Shown here: piece by piece, positions 1 to 7,171 of the stretch
How positions within the stretch are numbered: position 1 is the stretch's first letter
Layout: each line of letters begins with the position of its first letter
Origin: CAYVOX01 sp964453035
Lineage (GTDB): Bacteria; Chloroflexota; Anaerolineae; Anaerolineales; Anaerolineaceae
Direction: 5' to 3'
NCBI GenBank assembly: GCA_964453035.1
Contig: CAYVOX010000106.1
Span: forward strand, 1 to 11,762
Length of the DNA stretch: 11,762 nucleotides
Translations under genes and position numbers: made by a program
Notes under the pieces: generated by a model
The model's database searches: none
The model's input: only the letters and a program-made list of their open reading frames with translations
What the model was told of the DNA's origin: nothing

Positions 1-2652
1 CGCCAGCTTCTGGCGCTCTTTCTCCACCACGGCGGCAGGCGCTTGTTGAGCAAAAGAACTGCCCAGCAAGCTTTCCAACCGGCCAATCTGGGATTCAACT
101 TCAGCCAGTTCTTTTTGCAGGCGCGCCTGCTCTACGCCCTGATCCACCAGCCCGGAGAGAGGCAGGTGAATTTCCACGCCGGAGACCACTAAACTAACGC
201 TCCCTTCCAATTTTTGCTCAAGCGCGCCAACCAGAGAGAGGGCAGCCGGGTCAATCCCCGCCAGGGCAGCGATGCTCGCAGCCTGGGATTGCACTACAGG
301 CAGGCGCTCGCCCGCCGCAATGACAGCGGCAATGCGTTTGCTGGGTTCCACTTTCTTATCAGCCCGCACGTTGCGCACTGCGCGGATAATTTCCTGGACG
401 AGCGCGAAGTCTTCCAATTTTTGAGCCTCCCAGCCTTCGTCCTGGTTAGCCTCAGGCCAGGCAGCCAGCATCAGGGCTTCACTCCACCCACCCCTGGGGG
501 TGAAATGCTCCGATTTGGCCTCGGCAGCGCGTTTGAGGTGTCCCCACAGCTCTTCGGTAACATAAGGCGTGAAGGGGTGCAGCAGGCGCAGGCAGGCATC
601 CAGCACGCGCGCCAGAGTTTGCGCCGTGTAGAAGGCGCTGTCGCCGCCGGCATTGAGCTGCAACTTGGCAATTTCAAGGTACCAGTCGGCAAACTCGCTC
701 CAGAAGAAATCATAAATTTGCCGCCCGGCTTCGCCGAACTGGTAGGCAGCGAACAGGCGCTCCACCTCGCGTTCCAGTCCCTGCAGGCGCGCCCAGATCC
801 ACGAATCTGCCAGCGACCATTCCGGGGCTGCCAGCGGCGCAGCAGGAGCCTGGTCAAGCGCGCCAATCACAAAGCGCCCGGCATTCCAGATTTTGTTGGC
901 AAAATTGCGGTTGGCTTCCACCTTCTTGAGGCTGATGTTGGTGTCGTTGCCCGGCGTGGAGCCGACCAGCAAGGTGAAGCGCAGCGCATCCGTGCCGTAC
1001 TCGTTGATGACCAGCAGTGGGTCAATAGAGTTGCCCTTGGTTTTGCTCATCTTCTGGCCTTTTTCATCCCGCACCAGCCCGTGAAGGTACACGGTGTGGA
1101 AAGGCACCTTGCCGGTGAACTCCAACCCCATCATAATCATGCGCGCCACCCAGAAGAAGAGGATATCGTAGCCTGTTTCCATCACCGAGGTGGGATAGAA
1201 ATACTTGAAATCCTCCGTTTCCTCCGGCCAGCCCAGCGTTGAAAAAGGCCACAGGCCGGATGAGAACCATGTATCCAGCACATCCGGGTCTTGTTCCAGT
1301 TTATGGCTGCCGCAGGCCTGGCACTGAGTGGGATCATGACGCGCCACGGTCATCGCGCCGCACTCTGCACAGTACCACACGGGGATGCGGTGCCCCCACC
1401 ACAACTGGCGGCTGATACACCAATCCTCAATATTCTCCAACCAGTTGTAGTACACCTTGGTAAAGCGATCCGGGACGATGCGAACGCGCCCGTCGCGAAC
1501 AGCTTCCAGGGCAGCATCAGCCAGCGGGCGGATGCGCACGAACCACTGGGTAGAAACCATCGGTTCCACAATCTCACCGCCCCGCTGCGAGCGCGGAATG
1601 TTGAGGGTGTAGGGCTGCTCCTTGATGACCAATCCCGCAGCGCGCATATCCTCCCACAACTGCTTGCGGCAGGCAAAGCGATCCATGCCGGCATACGCGC
1701 CGCCATTTTCGTTGATAGTGGCATCCTGGTTGAGGATGTTAATCAACCCCAGGTTGTGCTTCTCGCCGATGGCGTAGTCGTTGGGGTCGTGGGCGGGAGT
1801 AATTTTGAGCGCGCCGGTGCCAAAGGCGCGGTCCACGTATTCATCCGCGATGACCGGCACAGCCCGGTTGAGCATTGGCACCAGCACTTTGCGCCCCACA
1901 AAAGCCCGGTAGCGGTCATCCTCAGGGTGCACTGCCACAGCCGTATCGCCGAGGATGGTCTCGGGGCGGGTGGTCGCCACGGGAATAAATTCCTGGGGGT
2001 TATCCGCCAGCACATACTTGAAATAATACAGCGTGCCAGGCTCCTCGGAGTACTCCACCTCAAGGTCTGAGACGGCCGTGCGTAAACCGGGCGACCAGTT
2101 AATCATGCGTGGACCGCGGTAGATGAGCCCTTTTTCGTACAGGCGCACAAATGCCTCGCGCACCGATTTTGACAGGCCGTTATCCAGCGTGAATCGCTCG
2201 CGCTCCCAGTCGCAGGAGGCTCCCAGGCGGCGAATCTGCTGCGTGATGATGCCGCCGTAGCGCGCTTTCCATTCCCAGGCGCGGCGCAGGAACTCCTCGC
2301 GGCCCACCTGGTCGCGGCGCAGGCCTTCCTTCTGCAGCATCTTTTCCACCTGCAGTTGCGTAGCGATTCCCGCGTGGTCGGTGCCCGGCACCCACAGGGC
2401 GGGGATGCCCTTCATGCGCGCGTAGCGGATCATCAAATCTTCCATGGCAACAAAAAGGGGATGTCCGAGATGCAATTCGCCGGTGACGTTGGGCGGGGGG
2501 ATGGAAATGACAAACGGTTTGACGGAAGGGTCAAAACCGGGTTTGCGCGGGTCGTTGGAGGGACGGAAGAAGCCGCTCTGCTCCCACCACTGGTAAAGGC
2601 GCTGCTCGGTTGCGGCAAAATCGTAAGCTTTGGGTAACGAAGTCTCAGACAT
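1..2652 (-). CDS. valS: Valyl-tRNA synthetase (3' end cut by window edge)
   Basis: Class I aminoacyl-tRNA synthetase that charges tRNA-Val with valine in the cytoplasm and edits mischarged threonine. The minus frame is open from the ATG at 2652 to base 1, giving 884 residues; it ends in ...EKERQKLA, the C-terminal coiled-coil arm, so only a handful of residues should be missing. Visible signatures: PPPNVTGELHLGH with the HIGH motif as HLGH at residues 61-64; a WYCAECG...CQACG zinc-ribbon-like cluster (Cys 428, 431, 444, 447) followed by DVLDTWFSSGLWPFSTLGWP; and the KMSKS loop as KMSKT at 534-538. The start is supported by AGGAAAGGTG (2658-2667) six bases upstream and by the T-box leader that precedes it. 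The Thr in KMSKT and the Pro after HLGH are small variants, not signs of inactivation. It is divergent from the Nudix gene. Confidence 0.97.
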   Translation of the reverse strand, partial: MSETSLPKAYDFAATEQRLYQWWEQSGFFRPSNDPRKPGFDPSVKPFVISIPPPNVTGELHLGHPLFVAMEDLMIRYARMKGIPALWVPGTDHAGIATQLQVEKMLQKEGLRRDQVGREEFLRRAWEWKARYGGIITQQIRRLGASCDWERERFTLDNGLSKSVREAFVRLYEKGLIYRGPRMINWSPGLRTAVSDLEVEYSEEPGTLYYFKYVLADNPQEFIPVATTRPETILGDTAVAVHPEDDRYRAFVGRKVLVPMLNRAVPVIADEYVDRAFGTGALKITPAHDPNDYAIGEKHNLGLINILNQDATINENGGAYAGMDRFACRKQLWEDMRAAGLVIKEQPYTLNIPRSQRGGEIVEPMVSTQWFVRIRPLADAALEAVRDGRVRIVPDRFTKVYYNWLENIEDWCISRQLWWGHRIPVWYCAECGAMTVARHDPTQCQACGSHKLEQDPDVLDTWFSSGLWPFSTLGWPEETEDFKYFYPTSVMETGYDILFFWVARMIMMGLEFTGKVPFHTVYLHGLVRDEKGQKMSKTKGNSIDPLLVINEYGTDALRFTLLVGSTPGNDTNISLKKVEANRNFANKIWNAGRFVIGALDQAPAAPLAAPEWSLADSWIWARLQGLEREVERLFAAYQFGEAGRQIYDFFWSEFADWYLEIAKLQLNAGGDSAFYTAQTLARVLDACLRLLHPFTPYVTEELWGHLKRAAEAKSEHFTPRGGWSEALMLAAWPEANQDEGWEAQKLEDFALVQEIIRAVRNVRADKKVEPSKRIAAVIAAGERLPVVQSQAASIAALAGIDPAALSLVGALEQKLEGSVSLVVSGVEIHLPLSGLVDQGVEQARLQKELAEVESQIGRLESLLGSSFAQQAPAAVVEKERQKLA

Positions 2653-2670
2653 GGTTCACCTTTCCTGGTT

Positions 2671-2707
2671 AAATAAAAACGCCAATCGTCCATGAGGACG
2701 AAAGGCG
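2671..2707 (-). terminator. Rho-independent terminator of the valS T-box
   Basis: On the minus strand CGCCTTTCGTCC, loop TCAT, then GGACGATTGGCG form a 12-position stem with two T-T mismatches, followed at once by TTTTTATTT. The 3' half of the antiterminator (CCTCAT) lies across this hairpin's loop and 5' arm, so the two structures exclude each other. This marks the leader as acting by transcription attenuation, not by hiding the ribosome binding site. Confidence 0.9.
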
Positions 2708-2956
2708 AGCCTTCCGCGGTACCACCTCATTTCGCATGCAAGCACATGCGCCCTCAGCCCGGACTGTCATCCAGGCGCCGCGCTATCGGGCGGACCCGTG
2801 CCGTTCTACTCTCAGTGAACTGATTTCTTCGGCAATCGCGCCAAACGACTTCGGTCAGGCAGTGTCTGTGGAGGCTTTCAGCCGGGACCTCCTTCTCTGG
2901 CAGCGCAGCGCTGGCCTACTCCTTCTGGCGCCCCCGTGAGGGGAATTGCTAACTAT
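2671..2956 (-). promoter_or_regulatory. T-box riboswitch leader of valS, GUC (Val) specifier
   Basis: Read on the minus strand, this leader carries the parts of a tRNA-sensing T-box. Stem I is closed by GCGCCA (2926-2931) pairing with TGGCGC (2838-2843). The specifier loop has AGTA (2917-2920) on the 5' side and GAAGTCG on the 3' side, with GTC, a valine codon, at 2847-2849. An upper arm GGAGG (2888-2892) pairs with CCTCC (2870-2874), enclosing GGCTGAAAG. Stem III-like CGGGTCCGCCCGATAGCG follows. The T-box AGGTGGTACCGCGG is at 2714-2727; its UGGU would pair with the 3' ACCA of tRNA-Val. The antiterminator forms between ATGAGG and CCTCAT and competes with the terminator downstream. In known T-boxes, uncharged tRNA stabilises the antiterminator and turns on the synthetase gene. 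The 5' end is inferred from the promoter at 2963-2991. Confidence 0.95.
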
Positions 2957-2962
2957 TCAAAG

Positions 2963-2991
2963 ATTATAGCAGGAATTAGGATAAAATTCAA
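2963..2991 (-). promoter_or_regulatory. Promoter of the valS leader
   Basis: On the minus strand TTGAAT (2986-2991) is separated by 17 bases from a perfect TATAAT (2963-2968). The predicted start near 2956 gives a leader of about 300 bases, which fits a full T-box. It sits in the short divergent gap with the Nudix gene, so the two promoters probably lie very close or overlap. Confidence 0.85.
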
Positions 2992-3019
2992 TACATCATC
3001 GAACAAAAACGAGGCCGCT

Positions 3020-3643
3020 ATGAGTCATCCAAAATGGTTGGAATGGGCGCAGAATCTGCAAGCCCTGGCGCAAGCCGGGCTGACATACAGTCCCAATCCT
3101 TTCGATATCGAACGCTACCATCAGATTCAGCAAATCGCTGCTGAGATTGTCTCAAAGTACACGGAAGTCGAATATCCTATCATCAAATCGTTGTACCAAG
3201 ACCAATCCGGGTACGCCACGCCCAAGGTGGATGTGCGCGGTGTGGTGTTTAAAGGGGATAAGATATTGCTGGTGAAAGAGTTGCTGGATCACGGGTTGTG
3301 GACGATGCCGGGAGGCTGGGTGGATGTGAACGAGCCGCCGAGCCGGGCCACCGAGCGCGAAATCTGGGAGGAATCGGGGTATGAGGTGAAGGCAGTCAAG
3401 TTGCTGGCCCTCTACGACCGCAACCAGCACGGTTTTCCGCCCTTCCTCTTCCACACCTACAAGATGTTCATGCTGTGTGAACTGACCGGCGGCGCTCCAA
3501 CCACCTCCATTGAGACCGGCGGAGCGGATTTCTTCGCCGAGGATGAACTGCCGCCGCTTTCCGTGGCGCGCACAACGCCCGAAGTCATCCACCGCATGTT
3601 CGAGCATCACCGCCACCCGGAATGGCCAACCGATTTTGACTGA
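3020..3643 (+). CDS. Nudix hydrolase with Nudix_N domain
   Basis: A 207-residue cytoplasmic hydrolase of nucleoside-diphosphate-linked compounds. The Nudix box is exact at residues 99-121: G, five residues, E, seven residues, then REIWEESGY. Residues 1-60 (WLEWAQNLQALAQAGLTYS...FDIERY) match the helical N-terminal domain (Nudix_N) found on a group of Nudix proteins often annotated as ADP-ribose pyrophosphatase-like. The true substrate cannot be read from sequence. The ATG at 3020 is chosen over the in-frame GTG at 2936 because the added residues would be encoded by the valS leader/promoter region, the protein then starts like its family, and GAGG stands five bases upstream. A possible weak -10 (TAAAAT, 2982-2987) has no convincing -35. 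It is divergent from valS with no evident functional link. Confidence 0.93.
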   Translation: MSHPKWLEWAQNLQALAQAGLTYSPNPFDIERYHQIQQIAAEIVSKYTEVEYPIIKSLYQDQSGYATPKVDVRGVVFKGDKILLVKELLDHGLWTMPGGWVDVNEPPSRATEREIWEESGYEVKAVKLLALYDRNQHGFPPFLFHTYKMFMLCELTGGAPTTSIETGGADFFAEDELPPLSVARTTPEVIHRMFEHHRHPEWPTDFD

Positions 3644-3663
3644 ACAGCGCCACCTGTTATAAT
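3636..3663 (+). promoter_or_regulatory. Promoter of the solute-binding lipoprotein gene, predicted leaderless
   Basis: TTGACT (3636-3641) and TATAAT (3658-3663) are spaced 16 bases apart, and TG at 3655-3656 gives an extended -10. The -35 overlaps the Nudix stop codon. The -10 ends six bases before the ATG at 3670, so the expected +1 coincides with the A of the start codon. The six intervening bases (CACGCC) hold no ribosome binding site. Confidence 0.8.
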
Positions 3664-3669
3664 CACGCC

Positions 3670-5079
3670 ATGAGAAATAAACTGATCCTTGCGCTGGTTT
3701 GCCTGCTTGTGGCAGGCTGCCAGGCGCAACCCACGCCTGCGCCAGCACGGCCCTCGCCAACCGCAGCGCTGCCCCTCCAACCGACAGTATCCCCAACGTC
3801 CCCGCCCACGCTCACCAGCACGCCGCAGACTGGCATTGCCGTGCGGGCGGAAGATTTGCGCGGCGTTAAGATCAATGCCTGGCATATGTTGGGCGGCGAG
3901 CAGGCCAAAGCTTTGCAGGCAGCCGCGCAGGATTTTAACCTGAACAATATCTGGGGCATACAGGTTGCCGTCAACGCAACCTACGGGCTGACGACCCTGG
4001 AAGAGCTGCTTATCGCCTCGCAAAAGGATGGAAAGCTGCCCCAGGTGGTGCTTGCTCCGCCAGAAGCTCTTGCCGACTGGCGTGCCAGCCTCAACATCAT
4101 CACCGATAGCAGCCTGTACGTGCGCGATGGCGAGTGGGGACTCGCGCCCAAGGAAACCGCCGATTTTCCCGCCATCTACCAGGCAGCGTTGAATGCTCAG
4201 ACGGGCGTTCCCATCCTGCGCAATGCAGCCGTGTTGTTTTACAACCAATCCTGGGCAGAGGAACTGGGTTTTAGCGCGCCGCCAGCCACCCCTGAAGCGT
4301 TTCGCTTGCAGGCTTGCGCCGCGGCTAAAGCCAACCTGAATGACGCTACCTACGAAAACGACGGGTTGGGCGGCTGGTTTTTGGATCGCGACCCGCTCAC
4401 GCTGACCAGTTGGCTGGCAGCTTTTGGCGCTGCTCCAGTCAATGATTCAACCGGCGCCATTGCCTTCAACACAGAATCCTCCTTGAACACCTTCACCTTC
4501 TTGCGCAAACTACTCGATTCCGCCTGCGCCTGGACCAGCAAAACATCCTCGCCCGGCGAAAGCTTCAGCCAGCGGCGGGCATTGTTCTTTTCCGGCACAC
4601 TGGAGCAGCTCATGGCCCAGGAGCGAGTCCAGGCTCTCAATAAAAGCCCGGACCGCTGGAGCGTGATTGCCTACCCGGGCGAGAAGCAAGCTTCCGCGGT
4701 GCTGATTGAAGGCCTTGACGGAGCCATTTTAAAAGGTAAACCTCAGGAGCAACTGGCCGGCTGGTTATTCCTGCGCTGGCTGCTGCTGCCCCGCTCGCAG
4801 GCAGCCCTGGCTTCCGCCGCGGCAAGCCTGCCTGTGCGCAGTTCAGCGCTGAGCCTGATGGCAGATTTTGCCAGAACCCACCCGCAATGGGCAGCCTTTA
4901 TCCAGGCACAACCCGCCTACAAACCAGCGCCGCAGACAGCCAACTGGCGCATCGCTCGGCGCATCCTGGAAGACGCTGCCTGGCAACTCTTCCAACCCTA
5001 CGTCCCGCTCACGCGGTTTTCAGCCATCCTTGCGGAGATGGACACCACGCTTCAAGAATTACTCAAACGGCAACCATGA
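3670..5079 (+). CDS. Lipoprotein, extracellular solute-binding protein family 1-like
   Basis: A 469-residue exported lipoprotein. Residues 1-17 form a signal peptide ending in the lipobox LVAGC, with Cys17 as lipid anchor, followed by a Pro/Thr/Ser-rich tether up to about residue 54. The rest has the look of a periplasmic-type solute-binding protein of the sugar ABC transporter class: an N-lobe with KINAWHMLGGEQAKALQAAA, a middle part with VPILRNAAVLFYNQSWAEELGF and PATPEAFRLQACAAA, and a later SVIAYPG segment. This assignment is by motif resemblance. Its ligand is unknown and no ABC permease or ATPase gene is in the window, so it is an orphan here. The ATG at 3670 is the first codon giving a signal peptide and is placed exactly at the predicted transcription start. 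Its stop overlaps the rnhA start (ATGA). Confidence 0.82.
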   Translation: MRNKLILALVCLLVAGCQAQPTPAPARPSPTAALPLQPTVSPTSPPTLTSTPQTGIAVRAEDLRGVKINAWHMLGGEQAKALQAAAQDFNLNNIWGIQVAVNATYGLTTLEELLIASQKDGKLPQVVLAPPEALADWRASLNIITDSSLYVRDGEWGLAPKETADFPAIYQAALNAQTGVPILRNAAVLFYNQSWAEELGFSAPPATPEAFRLQACAAAKANLNDATYENDGLGGWFLDRDPLTLTSWLAAFGAAPVNDSTGAIAFNTESSLNTFTFLRKLLDSACAWTSKTSSPGESFSQRRALFFSGTLEQLMAQERVQALNKSPDRWSVIAYPGEKQASAVLIEGLDGAILKGKPQEQLAGWLFLRWLLLPRSQAALASAAASLPVRSSALSLMADFARTHPQWAAFIQAQPAYKPAPQTANWRIARRILEDAAWQLFQPYVPLTRFSAILAEMDTTLQELLKRQP

Positions 5080-5516
5080 CGCCTCCTCCCCACATCATCA
5101 TTTACACCGACGGCGCCTGCGACCCCAACCCTGGACCAGGCGGCTGGGCTGCTCTGATTTGCTCAGGCAGCACGCAAAAGACCTTGAGCGGCGGCGAACC
5201 TGCAACCACTAATAATCGCATGGAGCTCACCGCCGCTGTCAAAGCCCTGCAGGCGCTGCAGCAACCCAGCAACGTCACTATCTACACCGATTCCACCTAC
5301 TTGCAGCGCGGCATCAGCGAGTGGCTGCCAAACTGGATCCGGCGCAACTGGCGGACAACCTCCGGTAAGGTAGCCAACCGCGACCTGTGGGAGGCGCTGG
5401 TCGCCGCTACAGGCACGCACCAGGTGGAGTGGCGCTGGCTGCGCGGTCATGCCGGGCACCACCACAACGAACTGGTAGACCGGTTGGCTCGCCAGGCTTT
5501 GAAGCGCTATAATTAG
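5076..5516 (+). CDS. rnhA: Ribonuclease HI
   Basis: A 146-residue endonuclease that cuts the RNA strand of RNA-DNA hybrids, for example at R-loops and Okazaki primers. The fold's catalytic residues are all present: Asp12 in IYTDGACDPNPGPGGW, Glu50 in NNRMELTAA, Asp72 in IYTDSTYL, and Asp135 in NELVDRLAR, with His125 in the RGHAGH loop. The basic segment WIRRNWRTTSGKVANRDLW corresponds to the substrate-handle region of the E. coli type. The ATG at 5076 overlaps the preceding lipoprotein's stop by four bases, suggesting translational coupling; the open frame extends further upstream, but only this start gives a family-length protein. The last codons contain the promoter of the next gene. Confidence 0.95.
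   Translation: MTPPPHIIIYTDGACDPNPGPGGWAALICSGSTQKTLSGGEPATTNNRMELTAAVKALQALQQPSNVTIYTDSTYLQRGISEWLPNWIRRNWRTTSGKVANRDLWEALVAATGTHQVEWRWLRGHAGHHHNELVDRLARQALKRYN
5484..5513 (+). promoter_or_regulatory. Promoter of the DUF4013-like gene inside the rnhA end, predicted leaderless
   Basis: TTGGCT (5484-5489) and TATAAT (5508-5513) are 18 bases apart. The TATAAT encodes the final Tyr-Asn of RNase HI, just before its TAG. As at 3670, exactly six bases (TAGGCT) separate the -10 box from the ATG at 5520, so the message would begin with AUG. The neighbouring rnhA transcript could also read through. Confidence 0.7.
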
Positions 5517-5519
5517 GCT

Positions 5520-6185
5520 ATGGATTTTGGACTGGCGCTCACCTTCCCGTTTAGGGACCAGGACTGGCCTCAAAAGATTCTGCTGGCTTCGCTCATCGCG
5601 ATTGTCCCCGTTTTTGGCTGGCTGGTGGTGTTTGGATGGTCGCTCGAAATTGCGCGGCGGGTCATCGAGGACCACCCTCAGCCCCTTCCCGCCCTGGATT
5701 TTGTGAACGATTTTGTCCGCGGGCTGAAGGGCCTGGTGGTCAACGTGATTTACAGCCTGCCTGCGCTGATTGTCATCGCGCCTGTGGGAATCCTTATTGG
5801 GATAGCCACCATCGGCTCCGATTCAAGCTGGCTGGTGGGGGTGAACCTGGTCAGCGCCTTGTGCCTGACCGGTGTTTTCTTCCTCTACGGCTTAGCCTTG
5901 ATGTTCTTGCTGCCCGCAGCCTACGGGCAGCTGGTCACCGAACAGGAATCCCTGTCAGCAGCATTAACCATCAAAGGGGTAATCAAAAAGGTGCGCGCTG
6001 CCCCCGTAGCCTACCTGTTGGTGGTGGTGGGACAGATTCTTTCCGCCTTCATCGCTTCCTTTGGGGCGGCAGCCTGCGTGGTCGGGGTAGTGGTCACGGT
6101 TACATACACTTTCTGCATCATGGGACACCTCTACGGGCAAGCTTACAAAGAAGCCCGGGCAACTGAAAACCAAACGCCTGCCTGA
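5520..6185 (+). CDS. Multi-pass membrane protein, DUF4013-like
   Basis: A 221-residue integral membrane protein of unknown function. It opens with MDFGLALTFPFRDQDWPQKILLAS, the short amphipathic start ending in a 'PF.D..W..K' pattern that I associate with the DUF4013 family, followed by VPVFGWLVVFGWSLEIARRVI and a polar stretch with PLPALDFVNDFVRGLKGL. Hydrophobic regions lie at about residues 20-44, 73-99, 104-137 and 163-201; some may hold two helices. There is no cleavable signal peptide and no catalytic motif. The ATG at 5520 follows the rnhA stop by three bases and has its own promoter. The tail (KEARATENQTPA) is polar. The DUF assignment is from memory of the pattern, not a search. Confidence 0.8.
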   Translation: MDFGLALTFPFRDQDWPQKILLASLIAIVPVFGWLVVFGWSLEIARRVIEDHPQPLPALDFVNDFVRGLKGLVVNVIYSLPALIVIAPVGILIGIATIGSDSSWLVGVNLVSALCLTGVFFLYGLALMFLLPAAYGQLVTEQESLSAALTIKGVIKKVRAAPVAYLLVVVGQILSAFIASFGAAACVVGVVVTVTYTFCIMGHLYGQAYKEARATENQTPA

Positions 6186-6220
6186 GCGCCCCTCAACGGG
6201 TGGCAGTAGGTTATTAAGAT

Positions 6221-6258
6221 AACAAAAGCAGGTTGTCAAACGGCAACCTGCTTTTGTT
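6221..6258. terminator. Bidirectional rho-independent terminator
   Basis: A perfect 15-base inverted repeat, 6221-6235 against 6244-6258 (core AAAAGCAGGTTG / CAACCTGCTTTT), with two further possible pairs narrowing the loop to AAAC. An A-rich 5' flank and a T-rich 3' flank make it work on both strands. It lies between the convergent DUF4013-like gene and the CnoX-like gene. Confidence 0.92.
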
Positions 6259-6277
6259 TGTATTCAAGGTGCATTTA

Positions 6278-7108
6278 TTAGAAGAGCACTGAGGCCAGTT
6301 CCGAGCGGTACTGGCGGGTGGATTCATTATCATCTCCCATGATATCCAGCAGGGAGAGAATCACCAGGCGCGTGCGGCCCCCGCGATGGTTGCGGTCGCG
6401 CCGAAGAATATCAATGAGCCCGTCAAGCGCGGCCTCAAGGTTGCCTCGCCCTGCCAGTCGAACGGCAGTGTGAAAAGCGGCATCCAATTCGTTTTCCTCA
6501 GGCAGGGTGCCGTTGAGCGCATCACGCGCGGCCTCGGCGTAGGGCAGCAGCTTTTGAGCCTGTGCATATTGCTTGCTGGGCGGAAAGTTGCGCAGGATTT
6601 CCAGGCTTTCACGGTTTTTGTTTTGCGCCAGCAGCGCTTTGACCAGCCCGAACGTGCATACTCCGTGATCCGGGTACTGACCGATGAGGTCGCGGAACAT
6701 CTTCTCGGCAGCCGCCCACTGGTGCATTGCCAGCAGGCTCTCCGCTTTCTCCAGCGCCAGGGTGAGCGGGCTGGGTGGGGTTATCTTGCTGATGAACTCG
6801 CGCAGGCGCTCCTCAGGAATGAGCCCGACAAATTCAGAGACGACCTGAGCGCCGCTGAAGGCTTTAACAGTTGGAATGGAGCGCACGCTGAAGCGCAGGG
6901 CCAGGGTGGGGTTGGCATCCACATCCACGCGCGCCAGCCTGAAGGCACCCTCAGCCTCGCGGGTGATGGATTCGAGCATAGGGCCGAGCGTCTTGCAGGG
7001 GCGGCACCAGGAAGCCCAAAAATCCACCACAACGGGCAGGTTTTGCGAGTATGCCATCACCTCAAATTCAAAATCGCTCTCGGTCACGTCAATAATGTTC
7101 GCGGCCAT
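6278..7108 (-). CDS. Thioredoxin-TPR protein, CnoX/YbbN type
   Basis: A 276-residue cytoplasmic protein with an N-terminal thioredoxin fold (about 1-110) and helical TPR-like repeats (about 113-276). The active site is WCRPCK with Cys35 and Cys38, and the cis-proline is in RSIPTVKAF (Pro79). The C-terminal part ends in LDIMGDDNESTRQYRSELASVLF, the characteristic ending of CnoX (YbbN) proteins. CnoX proteins are known as holdases/thioredoxins that protect and hand over clients to chaperonin; whether this one reduces disulfides is not shown, but two active-site cysteines are intact. Arg replaces the usual Gly in CGPC. There is no signal peptide. GGAG and GAGAGG lie just before the ATG at 7108. 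It is the last gene of the L,D-transpeptidase operon, ending 19 bases before the shared terminator. Confidence 0.92.
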   Translation of the reverse strand: MAANIIDVTESDFEFEVMAYSQNLPVVVDFWASWCRPCKTLGPMLESITREAEGAFRLARVDVDANPTLALRFSVRSIPTVKAFSGAQVVSEFVGLIPEERLREFISKITPPSPLTLALEKAESLLAMHQWAAAEKMFRDLIGQYPDHGVCTFGLVKALLAQNKNRESLEILRNFPPSKQYAQAQKLLPYAEAARDALNGTLPEENELDAAFHTAVRLAGRGNLEAALDGLIDILRRDRNHRGGRTRLVILSLLDIMGDDNESTRQYRSELASVLF

Positions 7109-7144
7109 CGCCTCTCATCTCCAATGAAATCTCTGTTGTGCGGC

Positions 7145-7169
7145 AAAAATCCTCAACCGCTTCCGGTTG
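7145..7169 (-). terminator. Weak hairpin with T-run between two operon genes
   Basis: On the minus strand CAACCG, loop GAAG, CGGTTG form a six-base stem (7154-7169). After four bases comes TTTTT (7145-7149). It lies in the 63-base gap between the 138-residue gene and the CnoX-like gene. The stem is short and the T-run displaced, so it may only partly attenuate or mark an RNA processing site. Confidence 0.35.
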
Positions 7170-7171
7170 TC

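Noticed and set aside
214..1242. Long plus-strand open frame of 342 codons
   Set aside because: It lies antisense to valS, whose motifs (zinc cluster, KMSKT, C-terminal arm) are all on the minus strand; the plus product has no recognisable domain.
1291..2070. Plus-strand open frame of 259 codons
   Set aside because: Antisense shadow of the ValRS catalytic and editing region in a GC-rich gene.
2671..2760. Possible tRNA gene suggested by GC-rich stems and GGTACC
   Set aside because: The conserved AGGTGGTACCGCGG plus terminator identifies a T-box antiterminator; no cloverleaf could be folded.
2736..2939. Small plus-strand frame of 67 codons before the Nudix gene
   Set aside because: It covers the minus-strand T-box RNA; base patterns there are explained by RNA stems, not coding.
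2936..3019. Upstream GTG extension of the Nudix gene
   Set aside because: It would be translated from the valS leader/promoter region and adds residues absent from the family; ATG 3020 has GAGG at good spacing.
3152..4248. Minus-strand frames of about 213 codons
   Set aside because: Antisense to the Nudix hydrolase and the lipoprotein, both with clear motifs.
6221..6258. Possible mobile-element inverted repeat
   Set aside because: It is a single hairpin between convergent genes with flanking A and T runs, as expected for a bidirectional terminator; no transposase or target duplication is present.
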